Notes under the pieces: model-generated
Database searches by the model: none
Seen by the model: the letters and a program-made list of their open reading frames with translations, nothing else
Told to the model about the DNA's origin: nothing
Source: Chryseosolibacter indicum
GTDB taxonomy: Bacteria; Bacteroidota; Bacteroidia; Cytophagales; Cyclobacteriaceae
Direction: 5' to 3'
NCBI RefSeq assembly: GCF_018598585.1
Contig: NZ_JAHESD010000041.1
Location: 1-53,142, forward strand
Length of the DNA: 53,142 bases
Part shown: positions 8,376-16,913 of the stretch, piece by piece
Position numbering within the stretch: position 1 is the first letter of the stretch
Layout of the letters: every line of letters begins with the position of its first letter
Program-made: the position numbers and the translations under genes

Positions 8376-8942
8376 TTGGAAACAACATTGCCAAGATACT
8401 CTAAAGACCAGGTAAAGAAAGCCTCATTGATCAAAGCAATATTTTTTGATGTAGATGGTGTGCTTACAGATGGAAGAATCAATTACGATGATTCAGGAAG
8501 GGAGATAAAGAGCTTTAACGTGAAGGATGGTCTCATTATCAGTTACTTAAAGAAAGCAGGGATTATAACCGGGGCCATTTCAGGCAGAGATTCACCTGCT
8601 GTTGCAAGGCGATGCGCTGAATTAAAAATTGATTTTTGTCATCAGGGAATCATTGATAAAGCTTCTACTTTTGAAAAGCTTATGAAGCACTATAAGTTAA
8701 AAACAAAAGAAGTTGTTTTTATAGGGGATGACATTAATGATTTACCAGTATTAAGGATGGCAGGCTTTAGTGTTTGCCCTGCAGATACCTATGATTACAT
8801 AAAAGAACAGGTTGATCTTGTTACTTATGCAAAGGGAGGCTCAGGTGTATTAAGGGAAGTGGGCGATCTTGTTCTGGCATCTAAGGGTATATTGGAGAAG
8901 ATTGTTAAAGGGGAAGGATATACCTTTAAAGTAACGAACTAA
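8376..8942 (+). CDS. kdsC: 3-deoxy-D-manno-octulosonate-8-phosphate phosphatase (KdsC)
   Basis: A 188-residue HAD-superfamily phosphatase that would convert KDO-8-phosphate to KDO for the lipopolysaccharide inner core. The nucleophile motif is FFDVDGVLTDG (D25, D27), motif II is the SGRDS segment (about 69-73), and the Mg-binding motif GDDIND is at 117-122. No cap domain is present, as usual for KdsC. No upstream ATG is available in frame. A TTG at 8376 (METTL...) gives the expected short N-terminal extension, so I use it. kdsA follows after 44 nt and confirms the pathway. Confidence 0.94.
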   Translation: METTLPRYSKDQVKKASLIKAIFFDVDGVLTDGRINYDDSGREIKSFNVKDGLIISYLKKAGIITGAISGRDSPAVARRCAELKIDFCHQGIIDKASTFEKLMKHYKLKTKEVVFIGDDINDLPVLRMAGFSVCPADTYDYIKEQVDLVTYAKGGSGVLREVGDLVLASKGILEKIVKGEGYTFKVTN

Positions 8943-8986
8943 TATTATTTAAGTAAAAATTACATCAGCACGTTAAACATTGATAA

Positions 8987-9817
8987 ATGGACAAATTTAA
9001 AGAGAAAGTTCAGGTCACAGAAAAGATACAGTTGGGCGGAGAAAGAATGGTATTATTCAGTGGTCCATGTGCCGCGGAAAGTTATGAAATCTGTATTGAG
9101 ACGGGAAGTAAGGTGAAGGCAATCTGTGACAAGTTGGGAATTGATTATGTATTTAAATCTTCTTTCGATAAGGCTAACCGTACTTCATCAGGATCTTACA
9201 GAGGACCATCTAAAGAAGGAGGACTTGAAATTTTATCGCGGGTAAAAAAAGAGTTAGGTGTTCCCGTTGTAACTGATGTTCATGAATCGCATCAATGTGC
9301 TGAGGTTGCTGAAGTAGCGGACGTACTTCAGATACCGGCATTTCTTTGCCGCCAAACTGATTTACTAAAAGCGGCAGCTAAAACCGGGAGAGCTGTTAAA
9401 GTTAAGAAAGGTCAGTTTATGGCTCCGGAGGACATGAAATATGCCGTTGATAAGGTAAAAGCGGAAGGGAATAATAATGTTTTTTTAACAGAGCGGGGAG
9501 CAAGTTTTGGTTATCATACGCTTGTTGTTGATATGAGATCACTGCCTATTATGCGACAGTTTACTCCCGTAATTTTTGATGTTACTCATTCTGTACAGCA
9601 ACCAGGAGGTAAAGGAGGTTCCTCAGGTGGACAACGGGAATTTGCGCCATTTTTAGCGAGAGCTGCAGCAGCAACAGGAGTTGATGGCTTTTTTATAGAA
9701 ACGCATCCATTTCCTGAGAAAGCGTTAAGTGACGGTCCTAATATGATACCGTTACACCAAATGGAGGAGTTTTTGGGGATGATTAAAAAGTATTGGGAGC
9801 TATCGAAAGCCTATTAA
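8987..9817 (+). CDS. kdsA: 3-deoxy-8-phosphooctulonate synthase (KdsA)
   Basis: A 276-residue KDO-8-phosphate synthase that condenses phosphoenolpyruvate with arabinose-5-phosphate in the cytoplasm. Recognisable segments are GPCAAES (about 26-32), [12 protein letters not shown] with the PEP/A5P-binding residues, TDVHE, the [12 protein letters not shown] loop, [10 protein letters not shown], and the [10 protein letters not shown] loop near the C-terminus. The Cys in GPCAAE is in the position of the metal-ligand Cys of class II enzymes, so a metal-dependent form is possible. It is co-directional with kdsC. Length is typical and the ATG at 8987 fits the family. Confidence 0.96.
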   Translation: MDKFKEKVQVTEKIQLGGERMVLFSGPCAAESYEICIETGSKVKAICDKLGIDYVFKSSFDKANRTSSGSYRGPSKEGGLEILSRVKKELGVPVVTDVHESHQCAEVAEVADVLQIPAFLCRQTDLLKAAAKTGRAVKVKKGQFMAPEDMKYAVDKVKAEGNNNVFLTERGASFGYHTLVVDMRSLPIMRQFTPVIFDVTHSVQQPGGKGGSSGGQREFAPFLARAAAATGVDGFFIETHPFPEKALSDGPNMIPLHQMEEFLGMIKKYWELSKAY

Positions 9818-9862
9818 ATCCAATTGATTTAGGGTTTAAGCTTTCTATTCACAATAATTTAA

Positions 9863-9897
9863 TTGGTTTTAGGGATTAAGGATTTTAATTACATTTG
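9863..9897 (+). promoter_or_regulatory. Candidate promoter of the sulfate-assimilation operon
   Basis: A -7 element TACATTTG at 9890-9897 matches TAnnTTTG exactly, and a TTG at 9863-9865 lies 24 nt upstream, close to the usual 19-23 spacing of a Bacteroidota -33 box. Transcription would begin about 10-15 nt before the GTG start at 9918. Confidence 0.6.
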
Positions 9898-9917
9898 CCG
9901 CAATATCTAGCGGAATA

Positions 9918-11681
9918 GTGGACTTAACCTTTGCCCAGGTGTATGTGTTAGTGGTGGTCGCCTTCCTGGTAATAGCGCTTTACCGGGAGGTGTTTAATCC
10001 TGCCCTTACTTTCTTTATCTCAACAGTAGGGCTGTTGCTTGGTGGTATTATTACACCAGCGGAAACGCTAAAGGGCTTATCCAACATTCAAATTATTATC
10101 ATTTTCCTGTTGGTGTTAGTTACGGCAGGTATCCGTCTTATTTTTGGGACTGACCTCTTTATTAAGCTATTTAATCCCCGTCTTAGTGCAAAGGCATTTC
10201 TGTTGCGGATGATGGTAACGGTCTCTTCAATGTCTGCCTTTTTGAATAATACGCCGATCGTTGCATTTATGATTCCTTACGTAAAGGACTGGGCGCAGAA
10301 AACTGGCAATCCGGCCTCTAAGTTTTTAATACCCCTCTCTTTTGCAACTATTTTAGGAGGGATGATAACGGTAATAGGAACTTCGACCAACCTTGTTCTG
10401 AACGGATTGATAGGAGAGTACAAACTGCCACTGTTACAGTTCAAAGATTTTTTCTTTTTGGGGATTGTCGTAACCGTAGTCGGCTGGGTGTATCTTTATT
10501 TTATCGGCTACAAGCTGTTACCCGCTAATACCAATGAAATTGATATCCTGCGTGAAAACGTAAAGGAGTATATTGTTGAGACAGAAATAGCGGATGACTC
10601 TAAATTAATAGGAAAGTCTGTTAAAGATGCAGGTCTACGAAATCTTCAGGATGTGTTTCTTGTCGAAATCATCCGCAATGAGAGAATTATTTCACCTGTT
10701 TCTCCAGATGAGATATTGGAGGCAGGAGATAATCTGTTCTTCTCAGGAGATACACAATCCATTTATAAGCTTATCAAGGAGGATAATGGCCTTTCGTTAT
10801 CTAAAGAGCATCAAAACATAGAAGAGCAATTCAATTTTGCCGATGCAGTAGTACCCGCGAATTCTGAATTAATAGGAAGACGCATTAAAGATTCAAACTT
10901 TCGCCAGCGTTTTAATGCGTCAATTATCGCCGTACACCGTGATGGTAAACGCGTGTCAGGAAAGGTTGGAGAGACACAATTAGCAGGGGGTGATTTTCTG
11001 CTTCTTCTTTCTGGAAATCAGAAGCAGAATGGCTTCGAGAAAGACTTGTTCCTGCTCTCGGTGCCTAAGCCTATTAAAGAAGAACAGTCAGCTGTTATTA
11101 AATATCTTGGTTTGGGTTCTTTTATATTGCTTGCTCTTGGTATTGTCGAGGTCTTTCCGCTCTTTAATGTTTGCCTCGTCATTCTCAGTGCGTTCGTGTT
11201 TCTCAAAGTGATGAACCTTGCGGAGATTCGTAAAGAGCTTGATTTAAGTCTTCTGATGATTCTTGTATGTTCGCTGGCAGTAGGAGTAGCACTTGAGAAA
11301 TCAGGTACAGCAGATCTTATTGCAGACGTGCTCATCCGATCGGTAGAAAAACTTGGTGCTGTTGCAGTATTAGCCTCGTTATTCATTGTAACAATACTTC
11401 TTACTTCGCTTATTACCAATGCAGCAGCCGTATCTATTGTTTTTCCTATTGCGATGTCAATGGCGGAGCAACTGCATCTGTCATACACGCCTTTTTTTGT
11501 AGCAATTGCTTATGCTGCTTCAGGTGATTTTATGACACCCATTGGCTATCAGACCAATCTTATGATCTATGGCCCAGGGGGGTATTCTTTTAAGGACTTT
11601 ATAAGAGTAGGCACTCCGCTTACAATTCTATATATTTCAATTTGTATTGGGTTCATAGCCTATTATTATAATCTTATTTGA
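9918..11681 (+). CDS. SLC13/DASS-family permease with two RCK-C domains, probable sulfate transporter
   Basis: A 587-residue transporter starting with GTG. An N-terminal set of membrane segments with the NNTPIVAFMIP motif is followed by a cytosolic insert carrying two TrkA-C (RCK_C) domains, at about 215-280 and 310-370. The C-terminal membrane half contains the mirrored TNAAAVSIVFPIA motif. This membrane-RCK-membrane plan is typical of bacterial SLC13 permeases and of algal SLT sulfate transporters. The gene overlaps cysC by 1 nt and heads the cysC-cysD-cysN-cysQ operon, so sulfate is the most likely substrate. That inference is from context: the family also carries dicarboxylates and other anions. 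Confidence 0.9.
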   Translation: MDLTFAQVYVLVVVAFLVIALYREVFNPALTFFISTVGLLLGGIITPAETLKGLSNIQIIIIFLLVLVTAGIRLIFGTDLFIKLFNPRLSAKAFLLRMMVTVSSMSAFLNNTPIVAFMIPYVKDWAQKTGNPASKFLIPLSFATILGGMITVIGTSTNLVLNGLIGEYKLPLLQFKDFFFLGIVVTVVGWVYLYFIGYKLLPANTNEIDILRENVKEYIVETEIADDSKLIGKSVKDAGLRNLQDVFLVEIIRNERIISPVSPDEILEAGDNLFFSGDTQSIYKLIKEDNGLSLSKEHQNIEEQFNFADAVVPANSELIGRRIKDSNFRQRFNASIIAVHRDGKRVSGKVGETQLAGGDFLLLLSGNQKQNGFEKDLFLLSVPKPIKEEQSAVIKYLGLGSFILLALGIVEVFPLFNVCLVILSAFVFLKVMNLAEIRKELDLSLLMILVCSLAVGVALEKSGTADLIADVLIRSVEKLGAVAVLASLFIVTILLTSLITNAAAVSIVFPIAMSMAEQLHLSYTPFFVAIAYAASGDFMTPIGYQTNLMIYGPGGYSFKDFIRVGTPLTILYISICIGFIAYYYNLI

Positions 11682-12280
11682 TGTCTAATTACATATATCC
11701 CATACAAACCAAAGTAAGTCAGCACCAACGCGAAGTGTTGTTGAATCAAAAAGCAACACTCATCTGGTTTACAGGACTGTCAGGTTCAGGAAAGTCGACC
11801 TTAGCGGTACAGTTAGAGGCGCAGTTGCATAACTTAGGCTTTAAGACATATCTGCTTGATGGTGACAACATCCGATCAAGACTTAACAAGGACCTCAACT
11901 TTACAGAAGAAGGTCGAGTAGAAAATATTAGAAGAATAGGAGAAGTCTCCAAGCTGTTTTTAGATGCCGGAATTATTGTATTGTCTGCATTTATATCTCC
12001 TTATGAAGCAGATCGGGAGCAGGTAAGACGAATTGTAGGAGAAGAAAATTATCTTGAGGTGTTTGTTAATGCCCCTATCGAAGTTTGTGAGCAGCGTGAT
12101 GTGAAGGGCTTATATAAAAAAGCACGTTCAGGAGAAGTTAAGAATTTTACAGGAATAGATTCACCCTATGAAATACCGCAGCATCCGGATGTGGTTCTTC
12201 ATACGCATGAAAAGACGGTTGGTGAGTCAATTCAAATGTTGTTGGATATTGTTGGTCCCAGAGTTACATTAAAAAGATAA
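11681..12280 (+). CDS. cysC: Adenylylsulfate kinase (APS kinase)
   Basis: A 199-residue stand-alone APS kinase that phosphorylates APS to PAPS. The Walker A loop is GLSGSGKST (residues 32-40), followed by the DGDNIR motif and the ENIRRIGEVSKLFLDAG and LSAFISPY segments that build the APS site. The later EVCEQRDVKGLYKKARSGE region and FTGIDSPYE are also diagnostic. The start is the ATG at 11681, which shares one base with the permease stop (TGATG); a TTG one codon upstream is less likely. PAPS can feed either reduction to sulfite or sulfation of glycans. No PAPS reductase is seen in this window. Confidence 0.95.
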   Translation: MSNYIYPIQTKVSQHQREVLLNQKATLIWFTGLSGSGKSTLAVQLEAQLHNLGFKTYLLDGDNIRSRLNKDLNFTEEGRVENIRRIGEVSKLFLDAGIIVLSAFISPYEADREQVRRIVGEENYLEVFVNAPIEVCEQRDVKGLYKKARSGEVKNFTGIDSPYEIPQHPDVVLHTHEKTVGESIQMLLDIVGPRVTLKR

Positions 12281-12315
12281 ATTGATTTGTGTAGTCAAGT
12301 ACTGAAAAAAGTATT

Positions 12316-13221
12316 ATGAGCCAGTATTATTTAAGTCATCTAAAAGAACTAGAAGCAGAAGCAGTTTTTGTTATTCGTGAAGTTGTAGCACAATTTGAGA
12401 ATCCTGCGCTTCTTTTTTCAGGAGGGAAGGATTCGATTGTACTTGCGTACTTATCCCGTAAGGCGTTCCATCCCGCTAAAATCCCCTTCCCATTGGTACA
12501 TATTGATACGGGACATAATTTCCCTGAAACCATTGAGTACAGAGACTGGCTTGTTAATGAATTGGGCGTTAAGCTCATTGTAGGATCGGTTCAGGAAAGC
12601 ATTGATACCGGGCGGGCAAAGGAAGAAACAGGGTGGAATGCGAGTAGAAATGCACTGCAGACCGTGACCCTTCTCGATACAATAGAAAAATACAAGTTTG
12701 ATGCTGCTATGGGAGGAGCGAGAAGAGACGAAGAAAAAGCGAGGGCTAAAGAACGCTTCTTCTCTCACCGTGATGAATTTGGGCAATGGGACCCAAAGAA
12801 TCAGCGCCCTGAATTATGGAATCTTTTTAATGGACGTAAACATATAGGAGAGCATTTCCGTGTGTTTCCAATTTCTAACTGGACTGAGATGGACGTGTGG
12901 CAGTACATCTATTCGGAGAACATACCTATTCCCAAACTATACTTTGCGCACGAGCGGGAAGTGATTATCAGAGATGGCGCGATACTTTCAACCTCTCCAT
13001 GGTTAAAACTAAAGCCAGGAGAAGTGCCTGCAAGAAAGGTTGTAAGATTTAGAACGTGCGGCGATATGCCGATTACGGGAGCTGTAGAATCAGATGCTGA
13101 CTCGCTTGAGAAGATCATTGCTGAAGTAGCTTCTTCAAGAAAGACAGAACGAGGTACACGGGCGGATGATAAAAGGTCTGAAACATCTATGGAAGACCGG
13201 AAAAAGGCAGGGTATTTTTAG
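12316..13221 (+). CDS. cysD: Sulfate adenylyltransferase subunit 2 (CysD)
   Basis: A 301-residue ATP sulfurylase small subunit of the N-type ATP pyrophosphatase (PAPS reductase-like) fold. The PP-loop is SGGKDS at residues 35-40, followed by VHIDTGHNFPET, GGARRDEEKARAKER and the RVFPISNWTEMDVWQYI segment. It makes APS from ATP and sulfate together with the GTPase CysN. The usual neighbour cysN follows, but 505 nt away because a four-helix-bundle gene and heptad repeats are inserted between them. Length is standard and the C-terminus ends with the expected KKAGYF. Confidence 0.97.
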   Translation: MSQYYLSHLKELEAEAVFVIREVVAQFENPALLFSGGKDSIVLAYLSRKAFHPAKIPFPLVHIDTGHNFPETIEYRDWLVNELGVKLIVGSVQESIDTGRAKEETGWNASRNALQTVTLLDTIEKYKFDAAMGGARRDEEKARAKERFFSHRDEFGQWDPKNQRPELWNLFNGRKHIGEHFRVFPISNWTEMDVWQYIYSENIPIPKLYFAHEREVIIRDGAILSTSPWLKLKPGEVPARKVVRFRTCGDMPITGAVESDADSLEKIIAEVASSRKTERGTRADDKRSETSMEDRKKAGYF

Positions 13222-13265
13222 TTTAAGTTGCCAGGTGCCAAGTTAGCTAGTTGCCTGTAAGGTGT
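13221..13265 (+). repeat. GTT-phased repeat array on the left side of the four-helix-bundle gene
   Basis: After the cysD stop the sequence parses into gtttaa, gttgccag, gtgccaa, gttagcta, gttgcct, gtaag, gtgtcaa: units of about 7 nt beginning with GTT or GTN. It is less regular than the other arrays (units of 5-8). On the far side of the four-helix-bundle gene the same GTTGCC-type units occur on the opposite strand. Confidence 0.6.
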
Positions 13266-13284
13266 CAAAGTATAGATTTCAGTA

Positions 13285-13730
13285 ATGAAAAGTTATAGGG
13301 ATCTTGATATTTATAAAGAATCGAAAAGGCTTGCTGTTGAAGTTCATACCTTATCGTTAAAACTTTCCAAATTTGAATTATACGAAGAAGGAAGTCAGGT
13401 ACGTAGGTCTTCGAAAGCTGTCACTGCAATGGTTGTTGAAGGTTATGCAAGAAAAAGATACAAGGCCGATTTTATCCGGTATCTTACTTACGCGCAAGCT
13501 GAGTGTGATGAAACTATTGTTCATCTTGATTTTTGATTGCAACAGGATCTTCAACAGATTCAGCCAACACAGAGCAAGTAAGACTTGAATACGATAATCT
13601 TAGCAGGAAGATTAATAAGTTTTGTCAATGGGTTGAGACTAATTTTGAAGTAAATAGAAAGAAAAAACCGGCAACAGGGAACTGGCAACAGGTAACTGAA
13701 GATGATGATATTAAAGACTACACGGTATGA
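13285..13730 (+). pseudogene. Four-helix-bundle protein (23S rRNA IVS/S23 family), frameshifted
   Basis: The first 83 codons ([20 protein letters not shown] onward) match the small four-helix-bundle family first found in 23S rRNA intervening sequences. The frame stops in DETIVHLDF. One extra T in the run of five Ts at 13531-13535 would restore it and give LIATGSSTD and onward to a TGA at 13730, for 148 residues. The family is usually about 120. The excess tail (PATGNWQQV...) is translation of a heptad repeat array, and its stop overlaps the cysN start as ATGA. It sits between cysD and cysN, which are normally adjacent. Function is unknown. The indel may be real or a homopolymer sequencing error. 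Confidence 0.8.
13669..13696 (-). repeat. Four exact GTT heptads on the minus strand, right side of the four-helix-bundle gene
   Basis: Read on the minus strand, 13696 to 13669 is GTTACCT, GTTGCCA, GTTCCCT, GTTGCCG, all exactly 7 nt. This is the reverse orientation of the array at 13221-13265 and of all other GTT arrays in the window. Confidence 0.85.
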
Positions 13731-14983
13731 ATTATTTAAATAACCAGTTACTACGTTTTACTACTGCAGGAAGTGTAGATGATGGAAAAAGTACATTGAT
13801 TGGCAGATTATTATACGACAGTAAATCAATATTTGAAGATCAGCTGGAGGCAGTAGAGGCTTCGAGTGCAAAGAAGGGTTTTGATTATGTTGACTTGTCT
13901 TTGTTAACAGACGGACTAAAGTCAGAACGTGAACAAGGCATTACAATTGACGTGGCCTATCGTTACTTTGCTACTCCAAAAAGAAAATTCATCATTGCAG
14001 ATACACCGGGACATATTCAGTACACCAGGAATATGGTTACGGGAGCTTCCACGGCTAATCTTGCATTGATTTTAATTGATGCACGCAAAGGACTTGTAGA
14101 GCAAACTTTCAGGCATTCGTTCATTGCATCGCTCCTGAAGATTCCTCATATTATAGTTTGTGTTAACAAGATGGATCTGGTTAACTATGATGAAGCTGTA
14201 TTTGACAAGATCGTTGAAGATTATAAGGCATTTTCATCCAAGCTTGAAATATCCGATATTCAATTTGTACCTATCAGTGCATTAGCAGGGGATAATGTTG
14301 TTAACCGTTCTGAAAATATGAATTGGTACCAGGGAGCCACCCTCATGCATATGCTTGAGACGGTTCATATCGAAAGCGATTACAATCATATTGACAGCAG
14401 GTTCCCTGTTCAATATGTTATCAGACCACACTCTAAAGAGTACCATGATTTTCGTGGATATGCAGGTAGGATTGCAGGGGGGATTTTCAGACCCGGTGAT
14501 GATGTTCTAGTGCTTCCTTCAGGGTTTAATTCAAAAATTAAAAATATACGATTTGGCGATGAACAAATAGAAGAGGCGTTTGCACCGATGTCCGTTACAA
14601 TTACCCTCGAAGATGAGATCGACATTAGCAGAGGTGATATCATTGCTAAGCCTAACAATCACCCCCAAACAGAGCAGGATGTAGACATTATGTTGTGCTG
14701 GATGAATCAGCGACCAGTAAACCTTAATACAAAACTGTTTGTGAGACATACCACCCGGGAGGTAAAGTGCGTGTTGAAGGAAATTCAATATAAGCTGGAT
14801 ATTAACACATTGCATCGTGTTGAGGAGGTACAGCAATTGGTGATGAATGATATTGCACGGGTAAAGATAAGAACGGCACAACCGCTATTTATAGATAGTT
14901 ATAGAAAGAACAGAATAACTGGTAGTGTTATTCTTGTAGATGAAGGAACAAATGAGACTGTTGCAGCAGGGATGATCGTGTAA
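13727..14983 (+). CDS. cysN: Sulfate adenylyltransferase subunit 1, GTPase (CysN)
   Basis: A 418-residue EF-Tu-like GTPase subunit of ATP sulfurylase. G1 is GSVDDGKST (15-23), the G2 region is around GITIDVAYRYF, G3 is DTPGH (92-96) and G4 is NKMD (147-150), followed by two beta-barrel domains. There is no fused APS-kinase domain; that activity is the separate cysC gene upstream. GTP hydrolysis drives APS formation by CysD. The ATG at 13727 overlaps the stop of the (frame-corrected) four-helix-bundle gene by 4 nt. If that gene is truly frameshifted, translational coupling into cysN would be altered. Confidence 0.97.
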   Translation: MNYLNNQLLRFTTAGSVDDGKSTLIGRLLYDSKSIFEDQLEAVEASSAKKGFDYVDLSLLTDGLKSEREQGITIDVAYRYFATPKRKFIIADTPGHIQYTRNMVTGASTANLALILIDARKGLVEQTFRHSFIASLLKIPHIIVCVNKMDLVNYDEAVFDKIVEDYKAFSSKLEISDIQFVPISALAGDNVVNRSENMNWYQGATLMHMLETVHIESDYNHIDSRFPVQYVIRPHSKEYHDFRGYAGRIAGGIFRPGDDVLVLPSGFNSKIKNIRFGDEQIEEAFAPMSVTITLEDEIDISRGDIIAKPNNHPQTEQDVDIMLCWMNQRPVNLNTKLFVRHTTREVKCVLKEIQYKLDINTLHRVEEVQQLVMNDIARVKIRTAQPLFIDSYRKNRITGSVILVDEGTNETVAAGMIV

Positions 14984-14985
14984 TG

Positions 14986-15034
14986 GTTACATGTTTAAGG
15001 TTACAGTTTAAAGTTTTAAAGTTTAAGGTTGGAT
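14986..15034 (+). repeat. GTT heptad array containing the start codon of cysQ
   Basis: Units gttacat, gtttaag, gttaca, gtttaaa, gttttaaa, gtttaag, gttggat: five of exactly 7 nt, one of 6 and one of 8. The apparent TTG start of cysQ (15029) lies inside the last unit. Confidence 0.8.
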
Positions 15035-15790
15035 TTAAAAAGGTTACTTGATATCGCCATTGATGCGGCAGAAGCTGCATGTGTCGAAATTCTTGATGTT
15101 TATCATTCTGCTGATTTTGGAGCGGAAGCAAAGCAAGACAACTCTCCGCTTACCCTTGCTGATAAGCGGGCACATCTTAAAATCACTTCGATTCTTGCTA
15201 AGCGGGGTTTGCCAATTCTAAGTGAAGAAGGAAAAAATATACAGTATGAAGAACGCAAGAACTGGGAGTACTTCTGGATGGTAGATCCGCTTGACGGAAC
15301 CAAGGAGTTTATAAAAAGGAATGGCGAGTTTACAGTTAACATTGCGCTTATACACAGGACTAAAGCTGTGCTCGGTGTAGTAGCTATCCCTGTTACAGGG
15401 GCAGTTTATAGTGCTTTTGCCGGAGGAGGGGCATGGATAAAGAGAAAAGGAGCAATAAGTAAATTGCCAGTTCGAAGCACGGTTGACTTTAACAAGCCCG
15501 GAATAAGGGTAGTTGCATCTCGCTCACATATGAATACAGAAACGGAAGCATTTATCGGTAAATTGAGGGAGCCAATTCTTGTTTCGAAGGGAAGTAGCTT
15601 GAAGTTTATGATGTTGGCAGAGGGCGAAGCTGATGTTTATCCCAGATATGCACCTACTATGGAATGGGACACAGCGGCACCACACGTCATTATAAATGAA
15701 ATCGGACTTCAAGTGCTACATATTGATCAAGGTTCAGAGCTAATCTATAATAAGCCAGATCTTCTTAATCCATATTTTCTAGTTCAGTAA
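15029..15790 (+). CDS. cysQ: 3'(2'),5'-bisphosphate nucleotidase (CysQ)
   Basis: A 253-residue inositol-monophosphatase-fold enzyme that removes the 3'-phosphate from PAP (and PAPS), recycling the by-product of sulfotransfer or PAPS reduction. Metal-binding motifs are LSEE (64-67), DPLDGTKEF (86-94) and a C-terminal WDTAAPH. The product and context (after cysC, cysD, cysN) support CysQ rather than a general inositol phosphatase. No ATG fits; the TTG at 15029 gives the expected MDLKRLLDIAIDAA start. That TTG sits inside a GTT heptad array, so the ribosome-binding region is repeat-derived. Confidence 0.93.
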   Translation: MDLKRLLDIAIDAAEAACVEILDVYHSADFGAEAKQDNSPLTLADKRAHLKITSILAKRGLPILSEEGKNIQYEERKNWEYFWMVDPLDGTKEFIKRNGEFTVNIALIHRTKAVLGVVAIPVTGAVYSAFAGGGAWIKRKGAISKLPVRSTVDFNKPGIRVVASRSHMNTETEAFIGKLREPILVSKGSSLKFMMLAEGEADVYPRYAPTMEWDTAAPHVIINEIGLQVLHIDQGSELIYNKPDLLNPYFLVQ

Positions 15791-15825
15791 TTTCTTTCTG
15801 AGTTTCCATAACCAGGTGCAATCAT

Positions 15826-15833
15826 TAGATTTG
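15826..15833 (+). promoter_or_regulatory. Candidate -7 element for the WbpP-like epimerase gene
   Basis: TAGATTTG matches TAnnTTTG, 15 nt before the ATG at 15848. No clear -33 box is seen at the usual distance. Confidence 0.5.
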
Positions 15834-15847
15834 TAGTTTATACAAGT

Positions 15848-16810
15848 ATGGAAGGAAAACGAGTTATTATAACCGGGGGCGCTGGATTCATCGGTTCCAA
15901 TCTTACAGCGGCATTATTAGCAGATCCACGTGTAGAAAAAGTTCGGGTAATTGATGATTTCTCAAATGGATACAGATCAAACGTAGAAGAGTTTCTATCA
16001 CGTCCTAAATTTGATTTTGTAGAAGCAGACATCTGCGATTATGATGCGATGCTTAAGCACACTGAAGGCTTTCATTTAATATCTCATCAAGCAGCCCTGG
16101 GTTCAGTTCCGCGTTCTATTAAAGATCCCATGAGAAGTACTAAAGTTAACATTGATGGAACGGTCAATGTCATGCATGCTGCTGTTCAAAATAAGATAGA
16201 AAGGATAGTTCTTGCATGTTCTTCAAGTACTTACGGAGACAGCAAAGAATTACCTAAAGTTGAAGATAGAATCGGACGTCCATTAAGTCCATATGCCATT
16301 ACCAAATATGCCATGGAGCTTTATGCAGATGTCTTTAAAAAGACCTATGGATTGAACTATGTAGGGTTAAGGTACTTTAATGTGTTTGGACCAAAGCAGA
16401 GCCCGGATAACCCCTATGCAGCAGTGATACCATTGTTTTGTAAGGCGTTTCTGGAAGGAGAGCAGCCAACCATTAACGGAGATGGAATGCATAGTCGTGA
16501 TTTCACTTATGTGGACAATGCGGTGCATGCTAATATGCTGGCTTTATTTACAGATAATAGTGGAGCGTTAAATCAGGTTTACAACGTTGCCTGTGGCGAA
16601 CAAACAACTTTAAACGAAATGGTTAATATTCTCCAGCACGTATCAGGAAAGAATATCAACGCTATTTATGGGCCAGAACGAGCAGGGGATGTGAAGCATT
16701 CTAAAGCGGACATCACTAAAATAAAAAAACATTTAGGGTATGAACCAAAAGTCTTTTTTGAAGAAGGGTTAAGAAGCGTTTATGCCTGGTATAAGAAAAT
16801 CAACCTATAG
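15848..16810 (+). CDS. NAD-dependent sugar-nucleotide epimerase, WbpP/TviC-like (UDP-GlcNAc 4-epimerase)
   Basis: A 320-residue extended SDR. The Rossmann motif GGAGFIG is at 10-16 and the catalytic set is S125-S127 with Y149/K153 (YAITK). The HQAALGSVPRSI segment at about 80-91 is characteristic of the WbpP/TviC group, which interconverts UDP-GlcNAc and UDP-GalNAc (or their uronic acids), rather than of GalE. It would supply a HexNAc precursor for surface polysaccharide. The next gene converges on the minus strand and encodes a WlbA-like oxidoreductase, another UDP-HexNAc-type enzyme. Substrate is inferred from family motifs. Confidence 0.85.
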   Translation: MEGKRVIITGGAGFIGSNLTAALLADPRVEKVRVIDDFSNGYRSNVEEFLSRPKFDFVEADICDYDAMLKHTEGFHLISHQAALGSVPRSIKDPMRSTKVNIDGTVNVMHAAVQNKIERIVLACSSSTYGDSKELPKVEDRIGRPLSPYAITKYAMELYADVFKKTYGLNYVGLRYFNVFGPKQSPDNPYAAVIPLFCKAFLEGEQPTINGDGMHSRDFTYVDNAVHANMLALFTDNSGALNQVYNVACGEQTTLNEMVNILQHVSGKNINAIYGPERAGDVKHSKADITKIKKHLGYEPKVFFEEGLRSVYAWYKKINL

Positions 16811-16859
16811 AATTAGCCATACTTATTCGGTTTGTGCGGCAATATCAGTAATGGGAGAT

Positions 16860-16905
16860 GCACCTTTTATATTGTTAGCTTAGTAGGCGAACAATATACA
16901 GGTGC
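16860..16905. terminator. Bidirectional terminator-like hairpin between convergent genes
   Basis: GCACCT pairs with AGGTGC, and after a small internal loop TATATTGTT pairs with AACAATATA, with a 13-nt loop. It occupies the gap between the plus-strand epimerase gene and the minus-strand oxidoreductase gene. U-tracts are weak. Confidence 0.65.
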
Positions 16906-16913
16906 GCGCTTTA

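Noticed and set aside
11018-11488. Minus-strand frame of 156 codons inside the SLC13 permease gene
   Set aside because: It is antisense to a well-supported transporter frame and its Ser/Thr/Arg-rich composition is that of a shadow frame.
13285-13730. Diversity-generating retroelement, suggested by the Avd-like four-helix-bundle gene
   Set aside because: No reverse transcriptase, no template/variable repeat pair and no C-type lectin target are visible in the window.
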